Source: Spisula solida
Lineage: Eukaryota; Mollusca; Bivalvia; Venerida; Mactridae
DNA: 64,000 nucleotides
Assembly: GCA_947247005.1 (NCBI GenBank)
Contig: OX365956.1
Location: 16,512,089-16,576,088 of the forward strand
Reading direction: 5' to 3'
The notes under the pieces were generated by a model. The model had not been told where the DNA came from and did no database searches. It saw only the letters and a list, made by a program, of their open reading frames with translations. Shown piece by piece: positions 43,856-57,799 of the stretch; within the stretch, counting starts at the first letter, position 1, and the number at the start of each line of letters is the position of its first letter. Position numbers and translations under genes: made by a program.

Positions 43856-44384
43856 GTAAAAAACACGGAGATATATCTAGTTAGTTTTAGCCTACTTTCA
43901 TTTCACTCGTGTTATACCTATACAAATACAAGTTTTGGTAGTTTCGTCTAACTGCTCCACACACAAGGGCCATTCAATAATATATTCATAACAAATTATC
44001 ATATAAAGAATTCAGTCATAGACGTGTATGTTCAGACGAACGGGCAGCAATACATGATCGAACAGAACAACGTAGCAGAGCATCATAGAGTTGCATTTCT
44101 TTCTTTTCCCCCTATTCGCTTACTTATTTTATTTTCGTTGACTACCATCAAAAATCATTTGTGCGACTGTAAGGTTATACAATTAACAGTAAGTCTTATA
44201 TGATTGTTTGCATACTTGTATATAATCATCTTTTTTGTCTTTTTGTACATGTATATAAGTTTTCTTAAAAATTTCAACTTGCCACGTTATGTGTTGTCTT
44301 GGCAATAAACATTTTATATGTTTTCATCAAATAAAATATTGAAGTTTATGTTGAAGTTAAACATTTTAGGACCTTTTGACAGCT

Positions 44385-44610
44385 GAAACTTTGAATTGTT
44401 ACGGTTTAGTTTCATTTTCTCGTTTAGCGTTGTGTTGGGCATTGTATCGTGTGCCGCGTGCCGTGGGCTTGTGGTGTGTGTTATTTCTGTTTGTTTTCTC
44501 TGATCGGCTGTTACTATTCAGCGCTACCTTCATTGTCCGATTTTGCAATATTGTTTTGATGACCACATTCGAAGTTCTTATTTCCAAGGTGGATATTATT
44601 TTTGGGTGGG
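44385..44610 (+). repeat. Copy of the modular repeat family, G-tract at end
   Basis: It has 'GCGTTGTGTTGGGCATTGTA', 'GCTGTTACTATTCAGCGCTA', 'CCTTCATTGTCCGATTTTGC'. These match both modules seen at 42290-42450. A run of 10-12 G ends the stretch at about 44608-44620. The open plus frame is a by-product of this GT-rich repeat. Confidence 0.65.
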
Positions 44611-44619
44611 GGGGGGGGG

Positions 44620-45881
44620 GCTGAGTAGACACATCTATGACGGCGATTAAAGTACGATGAACGAAACCCGTTTTAATAATAAAAATAAAGTCTTACATCT
44701 TATGGCATCATCGTAAGAATATAGCTTAACATTTTTTGCAGATTGATTGGAAGTTTTGAGAATGCCATAATTATACATTACAACAATATGGAAACATATT
44801 TGAAATATTCTGGTCGATAAACGTTTCAATGTTTATTGCTACCCAAAGCCCGTTATCTCCCATTTATTGCATTCCTCTACAACTAAAAAAAGACTTCCTC
44901 AAAATTAAACAAAAATTTGTCGCTGCGTATTAGCATTTATCGCGGGATAGTTTTCATTATTGTTCGGATCCATTAATTTTCTGCGGCGCTATTCTATTCC
45001 GCAGATTGATTGCTAGTCCGTCCCCTAATCCAACAATAAACGATTTAATAGCCATTCACACAGAAAGCGGGTGTATTAATGTGTTCATAGAGGACAATAT
45101 TTGCAAATTAAGGCAACTTTTCAAGCCATTGATACAGCGTTTTATGTCATTGTTTCCCTCCGATGTGCAAGCACAACGCTCTCGTTCTTTTTGTGAAATG
45201 GGCGAAATTGTGTAATAAATAACCAGGGAACAAATTTATTTATGAACTTGCAATAACACAGGTGGGATAGTAACGCTTGTAAGTGTCTCAATGTGAATGG
45301 TTCATGTTAATTATTGTACAACTAGTAGAACTCAAGATGTGTGAGAACCGCAAACACTTTATGGTAATTGTGAGCAAGTATTTCGAAACTATTTTGTCAA
45401 ATGCCATCTTGACAGCATAATTAGCGAGTGCATGAAATAGTCTGGTCAAAAGTCCCGACCCAACAATACACCACCCCGTTATTATGATGAACCTAATATG
45501 TCCATATGAACATGTATATAGTTGTCTCTTCACCGATTACAATAAGTTATATAATTAATATTGTAGTGATTTGGGATTCCGGCCAGTGTACGGTACGGTT
45601 GGGTACGGGTTTTATCGTGTCCGGAAATATCCGGTAAGGATTGCGTCGAATCGCGTTCATGGCAACCGGTAATATGTAGAGGAACGTCTATGTCCGATCA
45701 CTTTTGTCTCGAACACATGTAGAAAACATCGAGCATGTTCTTCGGTCCAGTCAAAATGATGATGTATGTACTAGTATAAAGCTAGAACAGGTAGATGCCT
45801 CGAACTATTTTCCCGGTCCGAAGAACCGAGTGAACGCGTACGTCCTTAACTGATTATCACTACCAGCACTAGAAAAACATA
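44620..45881. other. No gene seen
   Basis: No exon or repeat recognised. The part 44900-45210 is of mixed composition with several ATTA and GATAA-type sites. It could be regulatory, but there is no direct support. Confidence 0.35.
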
Positions 45882-46164
45882 CTGTCGAATCTGGAAAGTA
45901 AGCGCATACGCTTACATAAATTTTAGTGACACTTTTATGCGCTTATATTCGATATGCTCTTATGTTTAAGCCCACTAATATGCGCTTACTTTTGATATGC
46001 GCTTATTGACAAGCTATATGCGCCTAATTTTTTGGTATTAAATATACACGTAGCTATAATAAAGTGACAGAGACAAAACACATTTGATAGACGAAAAGGC
46101 CATATGCGCTTATATTTGATATGCGCTTATATTCAAATATGAGCTTACTTTCCAGATTCTACAG
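45882..46164. mobile_element. Mariner-type MITE, TA-flanked, with internal ATGCGCTTAT units
   Basis: The left end CTGTCGAATCTGGAAAGTAA then GCGCAT faces a right end whose reverse complement is CTGTAGAATCTGGAAAGTAA then GCTCAT. TA flanks both sides. Inside, 'ATATGCGCTTA' or close variants recur about eight times, so the terminal motif has been multiplied inward. Confidence 0.85.
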
Positions 46165-46376
46165 TATTGTATTGAATAATCAAAATGTTGAACCGAGGTA
46201 CCAGACCAATAGAATCTGGTCAATCTGAACATCTCGGACAAATCTGATGGAATCGTGGAGTTCCGAACGAGGTCTGGTAACTCTAGTAAGAGGATTCCGA
46301 TTGTGTTTATTATTCCCATCGGTACTTGATTTCAAATTGTAGTTTTAAATTGTTTAAAGTGTTGCCTAGTATAGAA

Positions 46377-46535
46377 AGAAGGTTATGCAGCGGCCATTTT
46401 AGCCGCAACGGATATGACGTTGCAGGAACTGGCATCGCCTTTGATGCGTTAACTATATATAGATAGCAAAACTGGGTATCAGCTTTCGTAACGTCATATC
46501 CGTTGCGACTAAACATGGCCGCTGTACAACCTTCT
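46377..46535. mobile_element. Foldback MITE with ~45-bp arms
   Basis: AGAAGGTTATGCAGCGGCCA, TTTTAGCCGCAACGGATATG, ACGTT is inverted at 46491-46535 with about seven mismatches. The arms carry GCGGCCAT, a YY1-like core, and a TGACGTT half-CRE. It is non-coding. Confidence 0.8.
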
Positions 46536-49500
46536 CTGTATGTAGGATACACTCAGACAATTTGAAACTCGGATAACTTGAGACCATGTAGCTATGATTA
46601 TTCCTTGAAAAGAAGCGTAAGTTATTAAGGACACCAATTACATGTAACTGTGGTTATAAGGAGCTAAATGTTCGGGGTTATGCTTCTGATCACCTCGGCC
46701 TTAAAGCATTTACCGGAAACAAACGGAAATGGCCGAGCTTTCACGATTGGCTCTGTTTGATGGAAACTAAACCGTCTTACAGTTGAACAATCGGGTGTAT
46801 GTTTTTCTAAAGTCGATAGTCTAATTATCTAGGGGCGAACTTACAATGTTGCGAACGGTACAAATGAATACACACTCTCTAGACACAAATTGTGTCTAAA
46901 TGTGGTAATTTTCAAGCAACTAAAGAGAAGATAATAGAGCTGTCGTTTGCAGATAGAGTCCCCGCCCAATTATACCAGTGCCTTTATTTGAAAGTAATTC
47001 TTAAATTCTCCCCAAAGCAACTAAACGTGGTATGCATTTGACATATCAGTGAGGTTTTGAGTCAGTATTTCACTTTACGAGGTGGCGCCGACTGCGATAC
47101 AAGAATAGTAGTCGGTGGTTTTGATAGGAAACTTCAGCTTTCAAACAGGGCTCGTGCGGGGTTCGTGCCGCGCGGGAGAGAAAGATATATAGCCATCGCC
47201 CTGGGAGGGGAATTTTGATTTGTTATAAATAAATCCGGGAAACCATGGGTCCTGTTATTCTCAGCGTTTGTGTCCATAGAATACGGTTAAGCAAAAATAT
47301 TGTACGGGATTTATACGTTGCTTGTTTTTAATGTGTATTTTCTTTCATTTAAAATGGACGTCGTAAAGTTTGCTTAAACATGATATCAGTGAGCATTTGC
47401 GTGTCTTTCTAATTACTCTGTTTTTGTGAGTATAATCATCCAGGACTATTTAAACTCATCCAGACATCACCTCGGAATAGAAATTCGTTATTTTTCTATA
47501 TTGCATTATTCATGTGTTTACCGAACTAACCAGGATCTAATGTTACTGCTTAGAACGATTAAAGAGGAACTTACGCGTTTTAATATCCGTGCTGCATTTA
47601 ATTGGTTACCAACATAAACCGCTGTGAGGTTGTAAAAGGCATACAAATTATTCGGCAAGTCAACAAATGAAACCTAATAAAGTTCTGCCAAATCACATAG
47701 TCGCGAACGGAGTGTTTAACTGAATGCAGTAATAATGATAATTATGTAAAAAAACTCAGTTAGAATTATTTCGTCAATCCATGTGGAGAACAAATATTGA
47801 ACCGATAATTGTACCATATGGTTGACTCACATGTGTGCATTACCTATCGACAGTACGGCTTAGTTTCAACATAGTTATCAAAACGTAAAACGAACTTTTT
47901 CAATTATTTCAGTCGGATTTATTTGCGCGTCAGATAGCACAAACATTTTATTTAATTTCGATTCAATAATATTTTGCAACATTTATATGCACTGTGTATA
48001 AGTTAATTGTTTGCTTTCAATGGTGGAATTTTGTTCAAACAGGAAGTTAGAGAAACGCCCTATTTGATCAACGAAATCTAGAAATATTGACACTTTTTGA
48101 ATTTTGATATTTAGTTATTAATTAAGTTTCTTAAATGCGTGAATTGACACAAACGATTTTTATAAAATGTTTTATAGACAGACTTACAGAAATTACTATA
48201 ATTATTATTAAACAGGTGTGTGCCAATAATTATTACGTATGCAAGATCGGCGTAATATTTTCCGTCCAAACCTAAAATTATTTATTGTCATGCATTTAAT
48301 TTATTTGACTAAGCGTGCTGTTATTTGTTGCATCCACAATATACAACAATGCATGCATTTAACATGTTAAAAATTAAAGCAAGTTCGAATTATGAAATCT
48401 AAAGTATTGTAATATCGAAAACGAATATGGTTTAGTTCAAATACATGAGTAAATGATACAAATATTTACAATACAAATTTAAACGGCAACAGTAATAATG
48501 CATATATATGTATGGTCATTGAGTCACATCAAAATTATTGAAAATACAATTTATATACAGTATAATACATGGGCTTATGTTAAATTCTGATTTTCGCTAA
48601 TTCAGCACAGAAATTTGGTTTCTTTTCTTTTTCAGAAAATAAGATAAATGACCATTATATTTTATATGATAGTTTATCTTCATCCCCGTTCGAAATTATT
48701 AATATATAACAGTTTAAATACATCAAAACGATTTTATCATACAAGTGCCCTCATTTTTCACCCGGATTTTATTAGTCCGGACAATCTACATGACGGTTGG
48801 ACGGGATTTAGCATCATCTATCATTTAAATATCATGATCTGTCTAATCATCAAATGATTTTGAACTGCGGACCAAAGATTAAATTAGAAACACTTGATAA
48901 AACCAAACGCTTGTATCATTTTGTTTTGTACTTAAACAAAAACAATCATTTTATTTTCATTTTATCCACTTATTAAAATGTTTCGACCAACGGATAAGAA
49001 GACCTTTTAAAGTGGCAGTATATTCCATTTAGTCCAGAAATATTTTTTTTTATCTTTTTTCATTTCATAGTTTGAAACGAAAAGATCTAATGAGCAAAAA
49101 AACCATACATTATGTAAAAATCCTATTTATTAATTTCATTTATTATTTATTTATTTATTGCGGTACTCGGAGTGCTAGAGATTTTCTTCGTCAATAGGTA
49201 TGTTTGGGTGGAGATCATCCGAGTAGAACACACCTTACAAATATTGAGTTATTTATTTATATGTAATTAAAAGTATATTGTTGTTTGAAAATTATATCTT
49301 GTTGCAAATTTTTTACTGGGTATATTTGTCTTGGGTCCTATGTTTTTGTTTTTATCAATTTTGATTTTATAAGTAAAGATTTTTGATCGATATTTATTAA
49401 TTTAATTTTGTATATATATTCTTTATTCATTTATGTACATGTAGCAAATATACAAGATTTCGAGATTTTTGTTTTTACTAATCCACATTTGCCACTAATC

Positions 49501-51050
49501 AGCCGAGCATATGCATGTACTATAGTAAGTAAGTAAATAGTTTATTATCGTGACATGTGTATAACATATATTTACAAGTAATATATTATAGAAAAAGAAA
49601 ACACCCGACCCAATGGACCTATATGTCACTATAATTAAAGTATTCAATTCAGATGCTGCTAAGCCTTGAATTAACAAATGTATGCCTATATTCAAGTTCC
49701 ATCCAGCACCGAACAAATAAAATTCCAGTGGAGAAATGATTTAAGAAAAACGTTCATGTTCCTATCAACAAAAATCAAGACACTTCATTTCTACAAATAA
49801 TCATCCCGGTTTATGAAATGCATCGGTACTAATGAAGGTGCTTATTCATGAACAGACCAACTTTCCATTAAAATTGTAAGACCAAAGTGGCCCTGACGTT
49901 TTGGGCGTTTACTTAAGTCAAGTATTTTGCATGCAATATGGGCCTTATAAATGTAATTATAAGACCTAGATGTAATGCATGACAATCACAACAACGTTTA
50001 AACTGCTAATTAAAAAATAGTGACTGTTCATTTATAGACAAAAATTCAATGTAAAATTGTATATAATTTAGCATGTTTGCTTGATGTATATGTCAACCAT
50101 TTAAAACAACCAATTGATTTAGCATAACAAACTTATACTATGAAATAGTCTAAAACTTACGTTATATTTCACCGTTGTACTTTTATTGTTTTATTTACAT
50201 AATCGGCCTAATGCGGTGTTGACAAACTATAATGCAAATGTATATAATTACACCAGTCATCATAAATGGAAAGTAGACATTTAGAAAATACAATTTAAGG
50301 TAGCTGTATTGCATATTATGAAATTTACAATATTCGACTCTCGGCGTTAGGTACACAATATACATTATAGTATTCATCAGTTACCTCCCTTGAAATATCA
50401 AATTTTCCCGGAGAGTATTTTCATAAAATATGATCTTTATCGTAGGCTTTATCTTTATATTTTCAAGATATTTGAGTATGAAAAACGGCAATAAATCAAG
50501 TAAATACTATGTTTTCCCCCGGATTATATGTTTGCACCCAGCATGTCTAACAGTTTATTTGATTATGTTTTTAAACGACTGGCGCCGTCCGATGTGAAGA
50601 GTACAGTTTGGGTGTGAGCTCTGAATCTTAATATTTCATGTAGCACATTTGTAACAATATTCTGTTGTTTGAAAGCATTTCTGCTCAATGTACTATATAA
50701 CTTCAAGAACTGTAAATAGGAAAGCTGAAATGTAATACTTATAATAATAAAAGTTTTTAAACTTAAAAAGGGACAAATGAAATGTAATACATGTACTGAT
50801 ATTAATATACGTTTAATATAATATAAACTTAAATAATCAATCAAAAGTCATCCAATCTCATTATTCATCATTTTGACCGGGATCACTTTCATGCAGAGCT
50901 TTTCTGCCTTTCACGTGCAACAAGTGTATTCGCATGCATTAGAGGGGATTGTCGTGTACTTTCGTGTATTTGTCCGTTTGTGTGCGTAAAATAGCGTTTT
51001 TGCGTTCTCCCGGTAAAAATTTGGCGAAGTCGCGGTAAGTCGCAGAGCCA
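46536..51050. other. No gene seen
   Basis: About 4.5 kb. It holds a CpG-dense spot at 47085-47175 (GGCGCCGACTGCG, GTGCCGCGCGGG), ATTT runs near 49140 and GTAA units near 49525. No coding exon, SINE promoter or inverted-repeat element was recognised. Confidence 0.4.
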
Positions 51051-51059
51051 GGAAATTGT

Positions 51060-51395
51060 ACATTGTTCTTTTTATGACTTTTGTGCTGTGCTGTTGATGT
51101 TGAGCGCTGCCTTTCCAAGTCCGATTTTGTGCTTTTTTGATTTTGTGCATTTATGTGTTTTGCATAGAGTGCTGCCTTTCCAAGTCCAATTTTGTGCTTT
51201 GATGATTTTGTGCTTTTGTGCTCTGCTGTTTATGTTGAGTGCTGCTTTCCCTGTCAGATTTTGTGCACTGTTACTTTTGTGACTTTAGTGCTGTGCTGGT
51301 TTTGTGTAGTGCTGCTTGTCCTGTCTGATTTTGTACTTTGTTAATTTTGTTCTTTTCGTGCTCTGCTTTCTGCTGAGCGATGCCCTCATTGACAT
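51060..51395 (+). repeat. ~60-85-bp array of the modular family (module 2)
   Basis: About five irregular units each hold 'TGnTGAGnGCTGCCTTTCC', 'AAGTCCGATTTTGTGC' and 'TTTTGTGCTCTGCTG'. They lie near 51095, 51160, 51235, 51295 and 51365. Period varies because units differ by small indels. The core equals the second half of the copy at 42290-42450. Confidence 0.75.
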
Positions 51396-53596
51396 ATTTT
51401 AGTATCTTATTATATTATATAATGTATATATTGGTTGGTTGGTGTCACCTAGCAGTCGGAAACCTTCTGTAGCAGACTAAACGTTGACCTAGTGACATTA
51501 TTGTATAGAGCAATTTACTATTTATCGTAAACCAATCGGGTAATAATTTAATTGCATTTAAATATTTAATATTACATAGGACACATGATTCCACACTTCG
51601 TAGTAAGACAATTCTGTCTTTTAGGTCGTTTTAGCGTGACAAATGACAGTTCTATGCTTAGGTTAAAGACTCTGTTAAATTACGTGCCACTATTCCAAGA
51701 CAAAATGTCATTGGATACATTCAGTCGAGGAAAAAATGGTAAAATTTAGAATTAAATCATAGAAAATATAATCCCCTATTTAGTGAAATATCATAACAAT
51801 ACGGTGTTGAAATGGATAATTTCATATGTCGATTTTGAAACACGATTTAACGAGACTATTACACGCGAAAGCATTACCAGTCGCACGATTACAGACAGGA
51901 GGAATTCCCAAACGATCGTACTAAAAACGTGATTTCTTAATTCAAACCACAATTCGTTGCCATGTATAAAAATGTGTCATTTTGTCATTCTATGTTTAGT
52001 AACTCTATATTGGAGGTTAAAACGACTGTAGAAGTGTGATTACAAATGATTGTGCGATTGAATATCAGGCAATTATGAGATAATTCATTGAAACCTGAAT
52101 GTTAATGACCAATCACATTCAAAGAAATTAGACACATTGCACTCCGGAAAATGGCTCAAAGTTTATTTTAAGATAATAAATTACCCATAATTAGGATTTT
52201 ATCTGAGTTATAAGTTAAATAGTAACATTCACATTGATCTTGGCGTTATAGAGGATATCTATTTTTATACAAATTTAATTATATAATTAAAATTTAAAAT
52301 AATTCAATTTAAAGTAAAATCAAATGGAACATGCACGGATCAAGAGCGGAAGACCGAGAGCCCGGACTCCTCTAGAATTTTGGCTTACTATTGGAATTGC
52401 AATTTATCGTCTCGACTTGCACGTGTTATGCTAGTATAAGGTTACTGGTATAATACTCAAAATTTCAAATGGTCAACAAATTTTCATCGTGAATATTTTG
52501 CAAACTACATAAGATGGACTGAGTGAATTTTCAGTGACTTCTAAAATATTGTAAATGACTAAAGATTGCTTCAAAATGTCTAAATGCTGATCAGCCCAAC
52601 CTCACTAAAATATTTGTGGGACATTCATGTCTCTGTTATAACAGAATGTGGTCCTTTTGTTGTCTTTTTGGGTCTTACACAATATGTCTCTAACTGTAAT
52701 TATCAGGATATGTGTCGTAATGGGAGAATTAAGGGAATGTACGTGCAACACTGATGCAATAAGCGACATACCACCCCACATGTCATGTAGTCGGTGGACA
52801 ATTAGTGTGCTCTTGCTAATAGTCAATTCAGTGTTTTATGGCTAAATCCAAGCTCTAGAACACAGTGTGTCATGTAATTGTGAAGCGCAATAGAATATGA
52901 TTTTAATAATATTTGCGCTATATAAATAACATGTATTGCTATACAAACGCACAACCACTTGGAATCGCATGACTACTAGTATCAAGTGCTACTATGACTG
53001 TTAAATGTCATAATTATTGTGTTAGAATAAAAGTAGGGAATCCCGCTAATAAAGGCAAAAGTAGCACAGAAGGCACGAAACAACACCGGTATCAAAGCAC
53101 TTACAGAAATACCAAACTTACGCTCAAATTAAAGTTCCTTATAGATTATTTTGTAATGCTTTAACAACTATAAATACGCAGTGTACTTGAATGATTTGTA
53201 GGGCTTTATTAAATGAATCATTGTCAATACTTCAGATCCCTTTAAACCGAATACACGGAACTAAAGAAACCAAACTATAGATAGATAGATTTATTTCTAC
53301 GTACATAGTATAGTTTACATGACAAATATATATAAAAGCATACCTGAACATCAAAACAATAAACAAGCATGCATGCAATAATAATGTCATGGCAATCAAC
53401 AGTACATGTAAAGGGTGACAGAATAGAAGAACCACGCGTAGTTCTTAAACTATTGCGGTCCTTTGAAATATAATAAAATGTAGACATGTAAATATATAGT
53501 ACAACAACTGTTCATCAATTATGTGACAAGAACTAAATGTACGCCAAACACCCGAGTGTCAAAATTTATTCATATTGATGTAGATAAAAAAAGAAA
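51396..53596. other. No gene seen
   Basis: AT-rich sequence. The overlapping open frames at 52605-52845 on both strands have no homology or splice support. A GATA run lies at 53278-53292. Confidence 0.45.
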
Positions 53597-53930
53597 TCAT
53601 GCTCCCAACATTTTTTTATTCAAATAGTAGTGTTTCACTCTTTGTTTAAAACTTGAAATTGTTCCGGAGACTCTGCTGTATTGTGGCAAACTATTCCACA
53701 GGGAACACCCATTTTATAAGCAAAACATTTGAGCATAAAATCCTTTACTTTTGGAACTGCTTATCATGTTGTACAGGGATATTGAAAAAGCACCTTGACC
53801 TGCCTTTACCATGAACCTTTTGAGGCTATAATAACGAACTGTGCTTACAGGGGTAAGATGCTCACTCACGTAAGGGGATCGAATTAATCTTAAATACGTG
53901 GCAAAGAGTTATTCGGACCTTTTTATAGGC
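53597..53930 (-). pseudogene. Non-LTR retrotransposon reverse-transcriptase C-terminus
   Basis: One minus-strand frame reads PIKRSE, stop, LFATYLRLIRSPYVSEHLTP ... RYYSLKRFMVKAGQGAFSIS ... then a stop, NGCSLWNSLPQYSRVSGTIS, SFKQRVKHYYL, and a final stop at 53597-53599. 'YL..L..P...R..S' followed by 'AFS', 'LWNSLP' and 'SFK..VK.YYL' is the usual order at the end of LINE reverse-transcriptase proteins. Two in-frame stops in about 110 codons and no frameshift suggest moderate age. Only the 3' end is present, as in a typical 5'-truncated copy. Confidence 0.75.
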
Positions 53931-56900
53931 GATAAAACGCATCAAACAAAACATTCGTAAAAGCTGTTTGGAAAGAATTATTACGTTTTATTGATTTTTT
54001 TTTATATAATTAAGATATCATTTAGTATCACTATTATTCGTACTCAATCCCATTCGCCTACAAATTAATTTCGACCTTGGAATGGTTCGTACTTTACTGA
54101 AAAACCTCATTACAAAAATGATAGGATAGTTAATAAGTGTGACCTAAAGATTTGATAGAAGGTTGAAGAAGGAAACCAAGATTATCGGGAGGAAATAACT
54201 AGAAAATATGGACTCTAAATAGCCACTTAACTCACCGAATATTCGGTATTCGATCAATTTAAGATAAGCCGTAATCACGGAGATCTGAAAATTGCAAAAT
54301 TCAGGGTTCTTTTACTAATTTAGTCCTATCTTCATCTACACTGAAATGGGAAAACGTATAGCAAATGATAGTTTTGTTATCAATAAACATAACGCTACCA
54401 TGGCAACAGTATATTTGTCGAACTTGATCTAATATCCCGCGGTTACGCTAGCAGAGAGGGCAAGACAGATAAACATTCCCGAGGTTTTAATTAAGATCTC
54501 GTGGCATTAAACGAGAAGGGAAAAGAATAAAATAATAATATAGATAGGCATTACTCTCAAACGGCGATGTTTAATGGGGGTAGAGACTTATGTTTTATCT
54601 TCGCTGTTAGAGAACAAATCTACTCATCGATACGCGCTGTGTTGCCAGCGGGACTTGGTGAGGACCGTATTTTAGTTACCAGTCATGCTCATTTTTGATA
54701 CACGAGACGGGAAAATAGCAGTAAAATCAAATCAGGAAACAAACTATAAATCAATATTCCACGTAAGTCTGTACAGGATGCATTCATTTCGAAAATTTGC
54801 CAAATTTGTGGCGGGTGTTATATTGAGGAGGAGGCTCATTAATAATGATCATATTAATGATAATCACAGTGGTAGCATGTTAGCGGCATAGAAATGAAAC
54901 TTTACGGTGTTGTCATCAATCAACGTGTGTTATTAATGACTCAATAAAGACAATCTTATGTTCCTTAGTATATAAGATTGTTTAATATACCGTTCATTTG
55001 AAGCTAATTACGTCCCTTTAATTCGCAAATATACGAGTACTAATAGTTGATTACTTTCTCTCTCGATCGAAAACAAATCATATTATAAAATCGTCGTGTG
55101 TGAGCACACTTCATTCAGTTGTTCGGTTATTGCTTGATTTATATTTGACGCAGGTTAAGAATGCATAAACCTGAACTTAGAAATGGTATACAATTTTTGT
55201 ATTTTGAAGAGCATGTGACCGGTCCATCTGGTGACGTAGTCGAAATGTTAGAGCTATTGTCACGTGGACCGTGTATAGGTCACACTGATTTGTATACCAA
55301 AAGCCGCACCAAAGGTCGTTCGCATGGTGCTTGTACATTTATGTTCTCCAGTGTGTGTTGTTTAGTGTAAACCGAGTTGCTAATGGTATTCATCACAACA
55401 GCGATATGGACGAATAAAAGCCAAAGGAACACTGGAATCATTTTTCTTGTCTTTAGTATGAGGCAACTACTAGTATAATCTGTCTATAGGAGAGATCACC
55501 GTATTCATATGCAAAATATCCACCAGCAATCTGATAAATGAAGAATAAAAACCTGCCATTCGACAATAGCTAGCTGGTAGTACTAATCCCTTTGTATAAA
55601 AACATGATATCTCCTATACATATCCTATGTTTAATTAAAGGAGACAACTCATCAGTCAACTCTTTTTCCTGAAATTAATTCCCTTTGCACCCTCAATCAT
55701 AGGAGAAATCAAGCCCAAAATAAAATCGACCTAAAATGAAAATGAAATTATGATAATTGATTGAAAAAAATATAGTATCTAGTCGGGTAAACAGACTAGA
55801 GGCAACTACTGTGCGAACCCCGGACCGTTTGCTCTGACACGCTGTATCATCGGGATACCGAGGCGAGCATATGATCGTCATACACAACTGACGTCATCGT
55901 TATGTGTCTGTATCTTGTGTGGGTGGCTGAGTTGTCCGTGCATGTACAATATTTTATTGAACAACAGGGTAAACAATTGCCCTCCTAATCAGCAGATATC
56001 TATAGTAATATTAGTATGTAAAAGGAAGGAATATTTCGTGTGTTTCAAAGAAGAATTTTATGAAAATTCGTCCACTGTCATTATACATGATGATAAACAT
56101 ACGGTCATTACTGAAGCTGAGCCATTGGTTTTGGTTGTTTAACACCAGGGATGAGGTGTCGAGAGTGATTAATATAAGTTGAAAAACCTGTTTCACTATT
56201 GAGCCAAAATAAATTAGTATAAACAATATAATGCCTTCATAGTTCCACAACGGAAGCGCCGAACAAAAGGCGCCGTCAGTTTGTTGGGTCGGCAAGGTTA
56301 AATGCAAAACATTGAAGCAATTTGTTATGGATGAAATCAGGTATATAATATATACAGTTTTAATATCCTACAGGACATTATCAGATGAATTAAATGTTAC
56401 AGTGAACATAAATAAGATAAAACGTCCAGGAAACATGTGGGGGGATATATCAACATACAAATGTACTATTCAACTTCCATCATAAATTTATAGTTTACAT
56501 CCATTGAATAGGTATGCAAACAGTGTTTTATTTCGATGTGGGGGAAAGGTTTTCTTTCATTGTTTAAGTCTATAAGTACTGCTACCAATAAACATATAAT
56601 ACATATAATGTATTTTACATCCCATTGAATGTACTCACATCATTCTGCAGTAAGCCTTGTCTTAAAGGGATTTTCTCGGACTTAAATGAATTTTTGATAT
56701 TACCAATTTTCATTACGAGCCTTTCGTTGCTATCGCCATTTTCGCCGGTGGAAGTCATAAACATAATGCCGCGCATGTTGTAAGTAATTCCTCGCATGTT
56801 GAGGATAATATTCAAAGTCATCCGAACACGCTGTGACGTCACAGCGCGTATGCAATAAAGCAGCTGGTAAAATAACGGGAGATAGCGCGATGCACACCAA

Positions 56901-57799
56901 ATAACAGATTGAAATTAATGGGATGCGCCATCAAAGACATCAATCAAAATTTAAATTTCTTTGTTTATCAATGAAAACTATAAGTGCAAGAATGTTCGTT
57001 TGAATTCGAATCCTAGAGCTATTGAAATCAAATCTCAGATATACATATTACCATACTTACGTCATAATGTGTTCACAAATTCTTATAGCCGACGTCATAA
57101 ATTTCCCAATTCTCCAATGACAGAAAATTGTCATAACATAAACTAGAAAATGCTGAAATATAATTCTCGCTGCGTGTAATCTATTGTCTACAATATATCT
57201 TCAGATTACTTGAGGAATTGAAAAATAACATCGACTTCAAGAAATGGCACATAGAAAATATGAATAAATGCAGTCCGTAATTCGTGTTTTTTCTACAAAT
57301 TTACCCCTATTTTTAGGTATTTATTTTCCGTTTCCTGTCCACCCAGCTGGAGGTGGCAGGAATATTGGAACTTCCACAATAAATTATTCACAACTGATTA
57401 CGCTTTATTTCTAATAAAGTCCCCTCATATCTTACGCTAATTTTAGGAGGCTGGGGCAATTTCCTGTAGAAATAACGCATTCACAGCTTAATGACTACAA
57501 AATGCGATTGTTTATTCCACAAAATTGGACGAGTATTGCAAACAAAGACATTAGCCACAAGTACTAAATTATACATACAGATTAAAATTGAAACTCACAT
57601 CGCTTGTTGGATGTAATCCGGGTGAAGCTATAAACGGGCACAATTTCTGTGACTCGTGTAAATGGGAATATGCTACTTTTTGATTGCCTACTCATTAATT
57701 AGTTAAACAGTCGTATGACTTTGCACAAAATCGCAAAATGTCATCGGACAAAGAGCTGCCACTACAACAAAACAACATCATCGATAAATCAAAACAACT
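53931..57799. other. No gene; scattered repeat traces
   Basis: At 55808-55870 the minus strand has 'GCTCGCCTCGGTATCCCGAT' and 'CGGGGTTCGCAC', a possible SINE head. At 56160-56206 there is a 50-bp segment shared with 39358-39410. Around 57335-57370 'CACCCAGCTGGAGGTGGCAG' has two E-box-like motifs. No exon recognised. Confidence 0.4.

Noticed and set aside
52605..52845. Overlapping open frames on both strands as a small gene
   Set aside because: No recognisable family, signal or splice sites; length is within chance for this window.
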